A stretch of 64,000 nt of DNA from Yoonia maritima (GCF_003003285.1 NZ_PVTP01000005.1:238496-302495); one strand, 5' to 3'; numbered from the stretch's first letter, positions 27,600 to 36,877 are shown. Translations and numbers: made by a program. The notes: generated by a model not told the origin, from the sequence alone.

Positions 27600-29045
27600 T
27601 CAAAATTGGAAATACAAGAAGGGTGAAAAACTTTGCTCGGCCAGCTTGAGGATCGTAACCGTCCCGATCAGAAGAACGGCAAGCGAATTAAGAACCTGAA
27701 CGGTTGGGTTCGCCACCGTGGTCCCATCAGGCCGGATCTGCGTCATGCCTGAACCGTTTGCTTCGATGGCAGCCGATATATGTGGTTCAACAAAGACGAC
27801 CACGATTGCCAGCGCAGTCAATGCAACGCTTTCACGTGTCACAGAAAGCCAGACAGTTGGATCACCGATCAGCCCATTCAGCCCGATCATGCCGCCGTAA
27901 ATCTCGAACGCTTCGCCGACATAGGCCGCGCGGAACATGACCCAACCGATCAACACAAAGAGTAGCGTTAGGGGCAAGGCGAACCAGTGGTTTTTGGCGT
28001 TCCGATCCCAGCCGACAAAGCGTTCGGTTGCCAGCAGACCGCCGTGCCAGAAGCCCCAGAGAACAAACGTCCAGTTCGCGCCGTGCCATAGGCCACCCAA
28101 AACCATGACCATCATTAGGTTCACATAGGTGCGCCCCGGTCCTTTGCGGTTGCCGCCAAGCGAGATGTAAAGATAATCGCGCAGCCAGTTCGACAGAGAG
28201 ATATGCCAGCGCCGCCAGAATTCGGTGATTGATTTGCTGATGTACGGAAACCGGAAGTTTTCGAGGAAGTTGAACCCCATCATCTTGCCCAGCCCAATCG
28301 CCATATCGCTGTAGCCAGAAAAGTCGAAGTAAAGCTGAAGCATGTAGGCAGCCGCCCCTGCCCAAGCGAGCGCCATACCGGGGTTGTCAGTCGCAAAGGC
28401 CAGATCAGCGAGCGGCGCGACCGCGTCGGCAAGGATGACCTTTTTACCAAGCCCGATGATGAACCGCGCAAAGCCATCGCTGAACATCTCAACCGAATGA
28501 GTGCGTTCGCGGAACTGATCCTCTAGGTCTTTGTAGCGCAGGATTGGGCCAGCGATCAGCTGCGGGAACAACGCGATAAAGGCAGCAAAGTCGATGAAAG
28601 GCGCGTCGGCTGTGGCGTCGCCACGATGCACGTCGATCAGATAGCTAAGGGCCTGAAACACATAAAACGAAATCCCGATCGGCAGGATCAAGCGCCAGTG
28701 AATGCCCAGACCAGCGGCATCAGTACCAACAAGCGCAGCAAAGCTGTCGACAAAGAAATTCAGGTATTTGAAAATCCCCAGAACACCCAAACAGCCCACA
28801 ACCCCGATAATCAGATAGGTCCGGCCCAGTGACGTGCCGCGGTGTTTGGCGACCTTCTGGCCGATCACATAGGCAAAGGCAGTCGTCAGGAATAAGAGCC
28901 CTAGAAAATCGACACGCCACCACGCGTAAAACACATATGAACCCGCAAGGATCGCATAGGATTTCAACCGCTCAGGCGTGGCGTAATAGACCAACAAAAA
29001 CACTGGCAAGAACAGGAACAGGAATGATTCTGACGAGAATACCAT
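27600..29045 (-). CDS. algI: Alginate-type O-acetyltransferase AlgI (MBOAT)
   Basis: A 481-residue multi-spanning membrane-bound O-acyltransferase. The family block 'SITEFWRRWHISLSNWLRDY' (272-291) and 'GGLWHGANWTFVLWG' are present, with the catalytic histidine at residue 321, essentially the same position as in Pseudomonas AlgI. It moves acetyl groups from cytoplasmic donors through the inner membrane to AlgJ and AlgX. It lies 10 bases before algJ and 3 bases after algG in the same operon. Confidence 0.9.
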   Translation of the reverse strand: MVFSSESFLFLFLPVFLLVYYATPERLKSYAILAGSYVFYAWWRVDFLGLLFLTTAFAYVIGQKVAKHRGTSLGRTYLIIGVVGCLGVLGIFKYLNFFVDSFAALVGTDAAGLGIHWRLILPIGISFYVFQALSYLIDVHRGDATADAPFIDFAAFIALFPQLIAGPILRYKDLEDQFRERTHSVEMFSDGFARFIIGLGKKVILADAVAPLADLAFATDNPGMALAWAGAAAYMLQLYFDFSGYSDMAIGLGKMMGFNFLENFRFPYISKSITEFWRRWHISLSNWLRDYLYISLGGNRKGPGRTYVNLMMVMVLGGLWHGANWTFVLWGFWHGGLLATERFVGWDRNAKNHWFALPLTLLFVLIGWVMFRAAYVGEAFEIYGGMIGLNGLIGDPTVWLSVTRESVALTALAIVVVFVEPHISAAIEANGSGMTQIRPDGTTVANPTVQVLNSLAVLLIGTVTILKLAEQSFSPFLYFQF

Positions 29046-29048
29046 TGC

Positions 29049-30572
29049 TCAGCTATCCAATTTATATGTGCAGGTGACGGGGGCAGTGGCGAAAGACCGG
29101 ATCCCGCCCGCTGTCAGGTCGATGTCTTGTTCGCCGCGTAGGTCGGCAACGATTTTATGGCTTTGCGAGGCAAGGTCACCGTCCAGAAAGCGGGGGAATT
29201 GGTTCAGGAAGTTGTTGCCCTGAAGGGTCAGCCGATGCGCAGAGGCGGATGACAGCCCGATCCGGTTACCGACAAAGATGTTGTCGCTAATCGTGGTATG
29301 GCTACCGATTGGTTGATCGCCGACAAACAGACCAGAGCTTTGGTTGCCGAGCAGATGGTTGGCGACCACCGCAGAGCTTTGACTGGTGCGCAGTTCGATA
29401 CCTTTGCGGCGGTTATCAATGGCGATGTTATTCGCCAGATAAACACAGTCAGAACCGGTGATCGAAATGCCGCCGCCTGTGCTTTTCCAGACGATATTGT
29501 CTGAAATGATTGTGTTGCTGCTGCCGTGGTTGACGGTGATGCCATTGCTGGCGCTGCTAAGAACGACGTTGCGGGTTAGTGTTGTCCCCGTGGAACCGTC
29601 GGTGATGCGTAATGCGCTGCCATTTGCGCTATCGGCGAAAATATTGGCGATCACGCGCGCGTTTTGTGTGTGCCGTAGTTCAACGGTGCCGGCGTCTTCG
29701 CCTGCGAATATGTTGCCTTTGATAATTGCGGCGTCGGTGCCGTCAAAGGTGACTTTTCCGATGTCGCGCAGCACGCTTTGCACCATGAACGAGTCGCCAA
29801 TCGGCGCGTACAGCCCGCGGTTAATCACAGACACACCGGAAAATGCGGCGGTGTCGCCAAAGCCCAAACCTTCGAACAGGCTGTTTGATATCTGCACCAT
29901 CCCTGTGCCAGCGGTGGTCACAAAGGGTACAAAGTCAGACGCACCAGTGTTTGGCGCGGCGGTCGCTGAGATTTCAGCGCCGTCGATGATCATTGACCCA
30001 AGGTTGGCAATAAATGCGCCGTCTGCGCGACTGAGGTGTAAGATGTCGTCGGGTTGAATGCGAAGCCGCGCGTTTTGCAGCACGACAATCGGCACCCGCA
30101 AAGTGTCGCCCGTCATCAGCGTTTCGGGGCTGGATCGCGTCGCAACCCATTCGCGCAATTGTGCGAAATCGACAGTGCCGTTTTGCACGCCGATCACGCG
30201 AGGCTGCTCTGCTGCTTGGGCGCGGACGACAGTGATTTGATCGTTACTGCCAACAGCAAACGATAGCTGAACCAGCGCAAGGCGAAGGTCCATTAGTTCA
30301 AATTCGCCGTCGGGCATGGGCGGCAATTCTTGGGCTACTTGTGACCCCGGCGCGGTTTGTGCCGTGCTAAGCGCGTGGGTGGCATCGGACAGCTCTGATG
30401 GCTGCCGAATATGCGGCACTTGTTCTTTCAGGTCCGCATAAATATCCGCAACCTGTTCACGCAGCGCGGTATAGCCCTGCATTGTCTGGGCGTGGGACAT
30501 AGATGCCCCAGCGCCGCAGAACAGTGCAGTCAGGCCAGCGGCCAAAGTGATATGTGCGCGCCACTTAGGCAT
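29049..30572 (-). CDS. algG: AlgG-like parallel beta-helix protein lacking the epimerase DPHD motif
   Basis: A 507-residue exported protein (signal peptide ending near 'SMSHAQ') with a right-handed beta-helix from about 160 to 460. Helix coils align well with Pseudomonas AlgG, for example 'DNRRKGIELRTS' (386-397) with 'NNRRHGIRIRNS'. Counting four coils back, the catalytic DPHD of the mannuronan C5-epimerase falls on Val297-Glu298-Leu299-Arg300, and no DPH occurs anywhere in the protein. AlgG also has a structural role, protecting polymer during export, which this protein may keep. It overlaps algA by 8 bases. The alignment is by eye. Confidence 0.75.
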   Translation of the reverse strand: MPKWRAHITLAAGLTALFCGAGASMSHAQTMQGYTALREQVADIYADLKEQVPHIRQPSELSDATHALSTAQTAPGSQVAQELPPMPDGEFELMDLRLALVQLSFAVGSNDQITVVRAQAAEQPRVIGVQNGTVDFAQLREWVATRSSPETLMTGDTLRVPIVVLQNARLRIQPDDILHLSRADGAFIANLGSMIIDGAEISATAAPNTGASDFVPFVTTAGTGMVQISNSLFEGLGFGDTAAFSGVSVINRGLYAPIGDSFMVQSVLRDIGKVTFDGTDAAIIKGNIFAGEDAGTVELRHTQNARVIANIFADSANGSALRITDGSTGTTLTRNVVLSSASNGITVNHGSSNTIISDNIVWKSTGGGISITGSDCVYLANNIAIDNRRKGIELRTSQSSAVVANHLLGNQSSGLFVGDQPIGSHTTISDNIFVGNRIGLSSASAHRLTLQGNNFLNQFPRFLDGDLASQSHKIVADLRGEQDIDLTAGGIRSFATAPVTCTYKLDS

Positions 30573-31965
30573 TCAACGCAGTATCCATTGGCATTGAGTT
30601 TGAGATCGAAGAATTCAACGTCACCATGATGACGTCGATCTTGTCCGACGACGTGTTGGTCAGTTTTGTCCGATCCAAAACATCAAGCATGGCGCGTTCG
30701 CCCTTGCCCAATGTCCGGTTGCTAAGCCCGTCAAAGACCGACAGCCCACCGCGACCTGCGATGATCTGGCGACCGGGCAGGGGATCAACGGTGATGGATG
30801 AACCTGGGTTGATGCTTAGCATTGTCATGTCGTGGTCTTTCGACGTCATGACATGGTGGCTTTGGCCCCATTGGTGTTCGCGTGCCAAGTGACGCACGGA
30901 TTCACGGCGGGATTCTGATTTCAGTGTCTCGACGACTTTCTTAACGTCTTGGCACTGACCGCGTGCTGTCACCAGCACAGCATCGGGCGTATCCACGACG
31001 ATCACGTCAGACACACCAACCACCGCGACAAGCCGTTTGTCGCCGCGCACCAATGTGTTCTTAGAATTTACCGAGATCACATCGCCTGTTAGCACGTTGC
31101 CGTCGGTGTCCGAGTGGCCGATCGCATGCATTGATGTCCAGCAGCCGACATCGCTCCATTCAACATCAAGCGGCGCGAATGCGACCGATTTCGCACGTTC
31201 AAAGATAACGCGTTCAGTTGGTTCGTTCGTTGCCTTGCGGAAGCTATCCGCGTGCAGCTTCAAGCAATTGTCAGCCCACTCACCTTTTGACACGGCTTCT
31301 GTCACGGCATTCAACGACGGCTTATCAAGACGTGTGAATTCTTGAATGATTGTCTTTGTGGAATACAATGAAATGCCCGACGCCCAATAGGCGCAACCAG
31401 TATCAACCAAGGCAGACGCTTTGCTAAGCGGCGGCTTTTCGACAAATTCCGCAACGCTGTGTAGACCTGCATAGTTCGAAAACGCGCCGCCGTCAGTGAT
31501 ATAGCCATACCCTGTTTCTGGGTAAGTTGGGGTAATACCAAATGTCACGATGCGTCCATCACTCGCAGCTTCGCGCATAGAAAGGATCGGCGTATTCAAG
31601 TTACCCTCGATGATGTGATCAGCTGGAAGGATCAGCATCAATGCTTTGGGGTCTTCTTCTGCCAATACCATCGCCGCAGCCAAAACAGCAGGTCCGGTGT
31701 TGCGCGCCATTGGTTCGCAGATAATTGTCGCGTCGCACTGTAATTCTTTCAGCTGCTGCTGAACCGTGCGGTAATGTTGCATCGCGGTGACAACGACAGG
31801 CTTACCAAAGCCCTTAGAACGGTGACGCTGCACTGTCGCTTGGAAAAATGTAAGTGACCCGGGGCCGCCAACAGGTTGAAACTGTTTAGGGCTTTGGGTG
31901 CGGGACATTGGCCACAGGCGTGAACCAGTACCACCACATAGGATAATCGGTCTAATATCTTGCAT
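30565..31965 (-). CDS. algA: Mannose-1-phosphate guanylyltransferase, AlgA/ManC type
   Basis: A 466-residue enzyme that makes GDP-mannose, the precursor of GDP-mannuronate. The guanylyltransferase half is clear: 'LCGGTGSRLWPMSRTQSPKQF' (read in parts) at the N-terminus, 'PADHII', and 'FVEKPP'. The C-terminal cupin half, which in AlgA is a phosphomannose isomerase, lacks the metal-binding His-rich HxHxxxxHW-type block; the matching stretch reads 'DPLPGRQIIAGRGGLSV'. It may therefore have only the guanylyltransferase activity. In Pseudomonas algA is the last gene; here it sits between alg44 and algG, after a 94-base gap with hairpins. Confidence 0.85.
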   Translation of the reverse strand: MQDIRPIILCGGTGSRLWPMSRTQSPKQFQPVGGPGSLTFFQATVQRHRSKGFGKPVVVTAMQHYRTVQQQLKELQCDATIICEPMARNTGPAVLAAAMVLAEEDPKALMLILPADHIIEGNLNTPILSMREAASDGRIVTFGITPTYPETGYGYITDGGAFSNYAGLHSVAEFVEKPPLSKASALVDTGCAYWASGISLYSTKTIIQEFTRLDKPSLNAVTEAVSKGEWADNCLKLHADSFRKATNEPTERVIFERAKSVAFAPLDVEWSDVGCWTSMHAIGHSDTDGNVLTGDVISVNSKNTLVRGDKRLVAVVGVSDVIVVDTPDAVLVTARGQCQDVKKVVETLKSESRRESVRHLAREHQWGQSHHVMTSKDHDMTMLSINPGSSITVDPLPGRQIIAGRGGLSVFDGLSNRTLGKGERAMLDVLDRTKLTNTSSDKIDVIMVTLNSSISNSMPMDTALNA

Positions 31966-32020
31966 CGGTCTAAAATTCCTAGTTAGAGCCCGTTTATGTT
32001 GGGCTGTTAGGGAAATTAAT

Positions 32021-32039
32021 CCGGCTCAGTATGAGCCGG
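32021..32039 (-). terminator. Hairpin between alg44 and algA
   Basis: CCGGCTCA (32021-32028) and TGAGCCGG (32032-32039) pair around GTA; on the minus strand ATTAATTT follows. A second inverted repeat (GCCC..GGGC, about 31989-32004) lies just beyond. It sits in the only sizeable gap of the alginate-type operon, so it may lower read-through into algA. Confidence 0.45.
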
Positions 32040-32059
32040 TGATGATGCCCTTCGTATGT

Positions 32060-33136
32060 TTAAAGGGCGTTGTTTAATGCGTTGGGCAGCAGTTGGCGTC
32101 GAAACCGAAGCCGTGCAGTTTCGCCTACGGCGATCTGTGTCGCAGTTTCGTCGCTGATGGTGATTTGGGCGGCGATATAGTCGTTCGCCCGCGCACCTTC
32201 AGCAGTTTCAGCTAGGCTAACTGTCACAGGGACAACACGGCCGTCGCTGAGTTCAAGTTCCGCAGAGTCACCAGCAAGCAAGCGGGCAGCACCTTCGAAA
32301 CTGATCTGAGTGTTGGCTTCGATTTCGGCATCTGGGCCGATAAGTTTCACCAATGGCGCGCCCGCAAGGATGGTCGCACCTTCGTAAAAGTCGGGGGATG
32401 GCAGCATGGTGCAGTCGCACGGCATCCGCACGCTAAGTAGATCGCCAGAGTTGGCACCGATTGAGTAAACAACATCACCGACACCGGCTGCTTCGTTGAT
32501 ATAGGTGATTTGACCGGCAGAGGTCGCGCGCAGCGTTTCACCGCTTTGGCTGATGACAACGGGGCGTGGTTCATAGCTAAAGATCACGCGTTCACGCACG
32601 ATATTTGCAGCCATCGCAACCAGTCCAAGGCTAAGGACGATGATCCCTGCCTGCCGCACGGTACGGCCAATGCGCTGTGTTAGGCGCGGCTTTTCAACGG
32701 GCTTTTTCGGTTTAACCTGCGTTGGTCCGGTGTAGCCTAAAAAGCGGCCAACGGTGACCAGATCACCTGCCAAGTGGCTGTTCATGATGTAACGCAGCGG
32801 CGCAAGATGGCTGCCGGACGGGTCACAGAACTGCAGGCTGTATTCAGGGCTATCGGGTGCGCCGATTTTCAGAACGTTGGCTTCCAAGAACAGGTTTACG
32901 GAAAACCCTTCGAAATCGAACTGAAGCGCAACCGGGCATTTTTGCATGTTACCGTTTGGTGGCATTAGTCCAGAAACAAGCGCCTGCGTGATCGAGATTG
33001 AATTCCCTTCAAGTCGGCGGTCACCAACCCGTGCAGTGAACGGGATCGGCAGTTGCGGATGTTCGTTTTCATAGATGAAGCCGCCAGAAACAGAAGTGTC
33101 GGGGCTCGTTGGCTGTGTTGGTTGTGTTTCGCTCAT
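32060..33136 (-). CDS. alg44: Alginate-type polymerase subunit Alg44 (PilZ-HlyD), PilZ part degenerate
   Basis: A 358-residue protein with an N-terminal PilZ-like domain (about 20-120), a membrane helix near 165-185 and a periplasmic HlyD-like part. In Pseudomonas, c-di-GMP bound by the PilZ RxxxR and (D/N)xSxxG motifs switches on polymerisation by Alg8. Here the first motif is not visible ('HPQLPIPFTARVGDR') and the second reads 'NSISITQALVSG', so c-di-GMP binding is doubtful. The ATG at 33136 was chosen: it follows the alg8 stop by 26 bases and a GGAAAT site; the upstream frame lies in alg8. Confidence 0.78.
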   Translation of the reverse strand: MSETQPTQPTSPDTSVSGGFIYENEHPQLPIPFTARVGDRRLEGNSISITQALVSGLMPPNGNMQKCPVALQFDFEGFSVNLFLEANVLKIGAPDSPEYSLQFCDPSGSHLAPLRYIMNSHLAGDLVTVGRFLGYTGPTQVKPKKPVEKPRLTQRIGRTVRQAGIIVLSLGLVAMAANIVRERVIFSYEPRPVVISQSGETLRATSAGQITYINEAAGVGDVVYSIGANSGDLLSVRMPCDCTMLPSPDFYEGATILAGAPLVKLIGPDAEIEANTQISFEGAARLLAGDSAELELSDGRVVPVTVSLAETAEGARANDYIAAQITISDETATQIAVGETARLRFRRQLLPNALNNAL

Positions 33137-33162
33137 CGTGATTTCCAATACTTCAATGTGAG

Positions 33163-34638
33163 TTAGACGACGCCGGTCAGGTACAGGGCGGCGATCGTCA
33201 GCCATCCAAGAGTTAAGACGTGAAGGTAAGCAGAGCTGGCAGCACGCAGACGTTCACCAACTGGGCGGCGGATTCCAGAGGATCCAGCGCTGGCCTGCCG
33301 TGTCCATTTTTGGCGATCAAGCCGGAACAGAACGTAGCTTTTTACCGCTGCTCCAAATAACTGGCCGAAATACAGTAAGCCCGTGTAAACGATGGGGAAA
33401 CTGCGGCCTCGGAACAAACAAATTGCCGTACAGAACACATAACGTGTCAACATGACCCAGGCGATGTAGATCGGGATTACCATTGGGTCGAAAAATATTG
33501 CTGCGGCGACCATGCAGATTGGGCCAGCGAGCGTGGTCCACATGGAAAGGCGCTGATCAAGGATCGACCACCATGTGAAGTATCCGATCTGGGATGGTGA
33601 CAGTTCCAACGCGCGGCCATTAGTGCGCAGCATGTTGCCAAACCAGCGGACCATGAGTGCGGTGGCGCTGCCGACAAAGGTCGGCTTTGGCTGTGTTTCC
33701 ATCGAAGAACTGGCGACATCGGGCAGATAAGCCATCTGATAGCCGTTCTTCATCAGCCAGAACCAAGTTGATTTGTCATCGCCGGTCAGGAAGTTGACGC
33801 GGCCCAAACGCCAGTGGTCGATAAAGTCGTGCTGGACCGAATTGATGAAATCAGGATCAGTCGCCAGATCGCCACGGAACACGGACATGCGGCCGGTCAG
33901 CGTCAACACGCGGTTACCAAGACCCATCGAACACATCATAACCTGACGTTGGTCAAAGCGCAGTTCGAACCAGTCGCGGAACAAACCGGGTTGTGGGATC
34001 TCGACTTCTTCGTCGGTGGTTAGCGCACCGATTTTCGGGTTCGTGAAAACTGGTGCCGATTGCGCAACAATATCTTCGGGGACACAGCTATCGCCATCGA
34101 CGAAAAGAACAATATCGTTTGCAGTCGGGCATTCCCGCGCGATGATATTCAACGCCTTAGCCAAAGCGTCACGTTTGCCAGTGCCGGGAATGCGGTCGAT
34201 AATCAATTTTACTGAAGACATATCGACCTGCATCGTCGCATAAATGTCTTGGATCAGCCGTTCATCAGCGCCATCGACAACCGATGAAACGATTGTCGCG
34301 CCGTTCTCAGATTTAGAGGCAGCCAGAAAGATACTGCGATAAACCGGGATCGTGACGCTGCTTTCGATCATATAAGATGTGGTCAGAAAATATGCGTGGG
34401 CACGAACCGTACGATCCGCATAGCGCGCATGTGCGCGTGCCTTGCGGCGCGGATAGCTATACCACCGGAAAATGGCTGCACGGGTAAAGTTAATAGACGC
34501 CCACGTGTACCGCCAAGCGCCAAGAACCCCCAGCACAACAACGGCTTCTTTCACGTCGCCAAGCAGCCCTGCCGGGACGAGCGCGGCTAGCATGATAATG
34601 ACGGAAAGATACGCAATGTGGCTGAGGGCTTGTAGCAT
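33163..34638 (-). CDS. alg8: Alginate-type polymerase glycosyltransferase Alg8
   Basis: A 491-residue family 2 glycosyltransferase with two N-terminal and several C-terminal membrane helices. Catalytic features are present: 'PGTGKRDALA', 'FVDGDSCV', 'LTGRMSVFRGD' and 'TGDDKSTWFWL', all as in Alg8. It polymerises mannuronate from GDP-mannuronate at the inner membrane together with Alg44. It lies between algD and alg44, the same order as in Pseudomonas. Confidence 0.88.
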   Translation of the reverse strand: MLQALSHIAYLSVIIMLAALVPAGLLGDVKEAVVVLGVLGAWRYTWASINFTRAAIFRWYSYPRRKARAHARYADRTVRAHAYFLTTSYMIESSVTIPVYRSIFLAASKSENGATIVSSVVDGADERLIQDIYATMQVDMSSVKLIIDRIPGTGKRDALAKALNIIARECPTANDIVLFVDGDSCVPEDIVAQSAPVFTNPKIGALTTDEEVEIPQPGLFRDWFELRFDQRQVMMCSMGLGNRVLTLTGRMSVFRGDLATDPDFINSVQHDFIDHWRLGRVNFLTGDDKSTWFWLMKNGYQMAYLPDVASSSMETQPKPTFVGSATALMVRWFGNMLRTNGRALELSPSQIGYFTWWSILDQRLSMWTTLAGPICMVAAAIFFDPMVIPIYIAWVMLTRYVFCTAICLFRGRSFPIVYTGLLYFGQLFGAAVKSYVLFRLDRQKWTRQASAGSSGIRRPVGERLRAASSAYLHVLTLGWLTIAALYLTGVV

Positions 34639-34644
34639 GACGGA

Positions 34645-35964
34645 TTACCAACAAATCCCATCATAGCCACCACCGGTCACCCGGTTACGGCTGATGCGTG
34701 TCAGGTCAACCATTGGTTTGTTGCTGATTGCCGCATCAAGTTCAGAAAGCGTATCTTTATAGATATTGCCGACCACGATCATATCTGACCCGTCGATCAT
34801 CGCTGTTAGGTTCGGGTTCAGGCGTTCCTTTAGATCAGGAACAACATCGTTACCGCGACCCGCAGTCGAATTATCGTTCGCATAGGCTTCGTGCACGAAG
34901 GGGTCATAGATTTCGACCGCAACGCCCGATTTGATCAGACGTGATGCAAGTTCAGCCAATGGGCTTTCACGCATGTCGTCTGTACCCGGTTTAAAGCTGA
35001 TCCCGACAAAGCCGACCTTTGACGCCTTTGAAGACGCGACCATCTTTTCCGCTTTGACGATTTGTGCTTCGTTCGCATCAAGGACGGCATTCAATAGCGG
35101 GGCAGGAGTGTTGTTTTCGGCTGCTAGATGACGCAACGCGCGAACATCTTTGGGCAGGCAGGACCCGCCAAAGGCAAAACCAGGCCGCATAAAGTACGGC
35201 GACATGTTTACCTTAAGGTCAGAACACAGGATTTCCATCACGTCTTGACCATCAAGGCCGCATGATTTGGCAATGTTCCCGATTTCGTTTGCAAAGGTCA
35301 CTTTGACTGCGCGCCATGTGTTAGATGTGTATTTCACCATCTCTGCGGTGCGCAGGTCCACGGTGTGGATTTTGCAGTTCAGGTTCTCGTTGAGCTCGGT
35401 CAGGATTGCACGTGTGCCGTCATCCAGTGCACCGAATACGATTAGACCAGGATCATAATAGTCTTCGATCGCGGTGCTTTCGCGCAGGAATTCAGGATAG
35501 TAGCCAACGCCAAAACCAGTGCCTGCTTTCTTGCCGGACGCGGATTCGAGCGTCGGGATGCAGGTGTTTTCACAGCTGCCCGGTACGATGGTCGACCTGA
35601 TAATAACCGAGTGGAACGCATCTTTTTTCGCGAGCGCCTCGCCAATGTTTTGGCAGACTACATCAACGTATTTCAGACCAACCGACCCGTCTGGGGCGCT
35701 TGGTGTGCCGACACATACGAATGACGCGTCAGTGTTGTTCACTGCATATTCAACATCGTTAGTGGCCGTCAGACGGCCCGCGTCAACGACGTCTTTAATA
35801 AGGTCGTCTAGACCATTCTCTACAATAGGGGACAAACCCGCGTTGATCGCGTCAATTTTTCCCGGGTCGACATCGACTGCAATAACGTCGTGGCCGTCTT
35901 TGGCCAGACAGCCAGCAGCGACAACACCGACATAGCCGATTCCAAAAATACTAATACGTGCCAT
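34645..35964 (-). CDS. algD: GDP-mannose 6-dehydrogenase
   Basis: A 439-residue enzyme that oxidises GDP-mannose to GDP-mannuronate, the committed step of alginate synthesis. It shows the NAD-binding 'GIGYVGVVAAGCL', 'EFLRESTAI', the catalytic cysteine in 'FAFGGSCLPKDVRAL' (Cys269; Cys268 in Pseudomonas), 'SFKPGTDDMRESPL' and even the AlgD ending 'GICW'. The ATG at 35964 follows a GAGGAAA site; the longer open frame upstream is rejected. It is the first gene of the operon, as in Pseudomonas, so the promoter should lie between 35965 and about 36120. Confidence 0.93.
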   Translation of the reverse strand: MARISIFGIGYVGVVAAGCLAKDGHDVIAVDVDPGKIDAINAGLSPIVENGLDDLIKDVVDAGRLTATNDVEYAVNNTDASFVCVGTPSAPDGSVGLKYVDVVCQNIGEALAKKDAFHSVIIRSTIVPGSCENTCIPTLESASGKKAGTGFGVGYYPEFLRESTAIEDYYDPGLIVFGALDDGTRAILTELNENLNCKIHTVDLRTAEMVKYTSNTWRAVKVTFANEIGNIAKSCGLDGQDVMEILCSDLKVNMSPYFMRPGFAFGGSCLPKDVRALRHLAAENNTPAPLLNAVLDANEAQIVKAEKMVASSKASKVGFVGISFKPGTDDMRESPLAELASRLIKSGVAVEIYDPFVHEAYANDNSTAGRGNDVVPDLKERLNPNLTAMIDGSDMIVVGNIYKDTLSELDAAISNKPMVDLTRISRNRVTGGGYDGICW

Positions 35965-36124
35965 TGTTTCCTCGCAGTAATTTGCTTCGTCTAAAAAATG
36001 CCGCAATGCAGAGTTTTGACCAGTCGGGAAAAATCCTGACACTGTAAGGATTCATTAACCTTTTGGCGGAACATTGCCTAAACCACTGATTTGCTGTGGG
36101 TAAAATGGGTGGCAGATATGCAAA

Positions 36125-36154
36125 ATGCAGGTGGCAGCTATGCTGCACCTGCAT
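36125..36154 (-). terminator. Likely terminator of the LuxR-type regulator gene
   Basis: ATGCAGGTG..CAGC pairs with GCTG..CACCTGCAT (36125-36154) with one bulged base and a 3-base loop; on the minus strand TTT follows directly. It lies 36 bases after the regulator stop and before the algD promoter region. Confidence 0.6.
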
Positions 36155-36190
36155 TGTGAACTGTTTGAAATGTGGCTTTTTAAAGGCGGA

Positions 36191-36877
36191 CTAACTCATC
36201 CAGCCTTGTTCAAGCACATATCCCACGAGTTGCGCCCGATCGCTCAGGCCCACCTTTTGGCTTGCTCGTGCTTTATAAGTATCGACCGTTTTGTTGCTGA
36301 TCTTTAGGTCATGTGCGATTTGCTTTGCACTCAATCCACGGGCAAATCCCACAAGCACTTCTTTCTCGCGCTCGCTCAGCCCGTCATCGTCAGCTGTTTC
36401 GGCTAGCATCGGGCGCAAATGTGCACCGAAAGCATCATCAAAGTAGATGCCCCCATCAAGGATCACCGCCAATGCAATCGCCAACTGCCGCAAATTAGCA
36501 TTCTTTGAGATGCAGCCGCAAAAACCAGCGTCCAGCATACCACGAACCATGCTATTAGTCGTTTTAAAACTATAACCCAAAACCCGCGTTGTTGGATTTG
36601 CACGGCGAATATTGCGGCCCAGCTCGAGAATGTCGCTTTGCTTTGACAGTTCCATGTCGGCGGGATCAAATATTAAGGCATCAGGGCGCCGCGCAGTAAT
36701 CTCATCAATAATTTGAACCCCGTGAGGCACAAAAGTACATTCAAGAACGCCTGTCAAATTTAGCTCGTTTGCTAGAACTTCTGCTAGAACGGGATTTCTA
36801 TCGGTAATAAGTACACGGCGCTTGGCCTTCTCGTCGCTCACGAGCATCGAGACATTATGGTTGTCGAATTTGTTCAC
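36191..36877 (-). CDS. NarL/LuxR-family response regulator
   Basis: A 228-residue regulator with a receiver domain (about 20-140) and a C-terminal GerE/LuxR helix-turn-helix ('LSEREKEVLVGFARGLSAKQ', 'ISNKTVDTYKARASQKVGL'). The receiver keeps an Asp ('ALIFDPADM') and the Lys ('ISKNAN') but only one acidic residue in the first loop ('ITDRNP'), so phosphorylation is possible but not certain. A GTG start at 36877 is proposed because ATAAGGA lies 8 bases upstream; ATGs at 36904 and 36847 are alternatives. It sits between algD and the divergent RTX gene and is the natural candidate to control either. Confidence 0.75.
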   Translation of the reverse strand: MNKFDNHNVSMLVSDEKAKRRVLITDRNPVLAEVLANELNLTGVLECTFVPHGVQIIDEITARRPDALIFDPADMELSKQSDILELGRNIRRANPTTRVLGYSFKTTNSMVRGMLDAGFCGCISKNANLRQLAIALAVILDGGIYFDDAFGAHLRPMLAETADDDGLSEREKEVLVGFARGLSAKQIAHDLKISNKTVDTYKARASQKVGLSDRAQLVGYVLEQGWMS

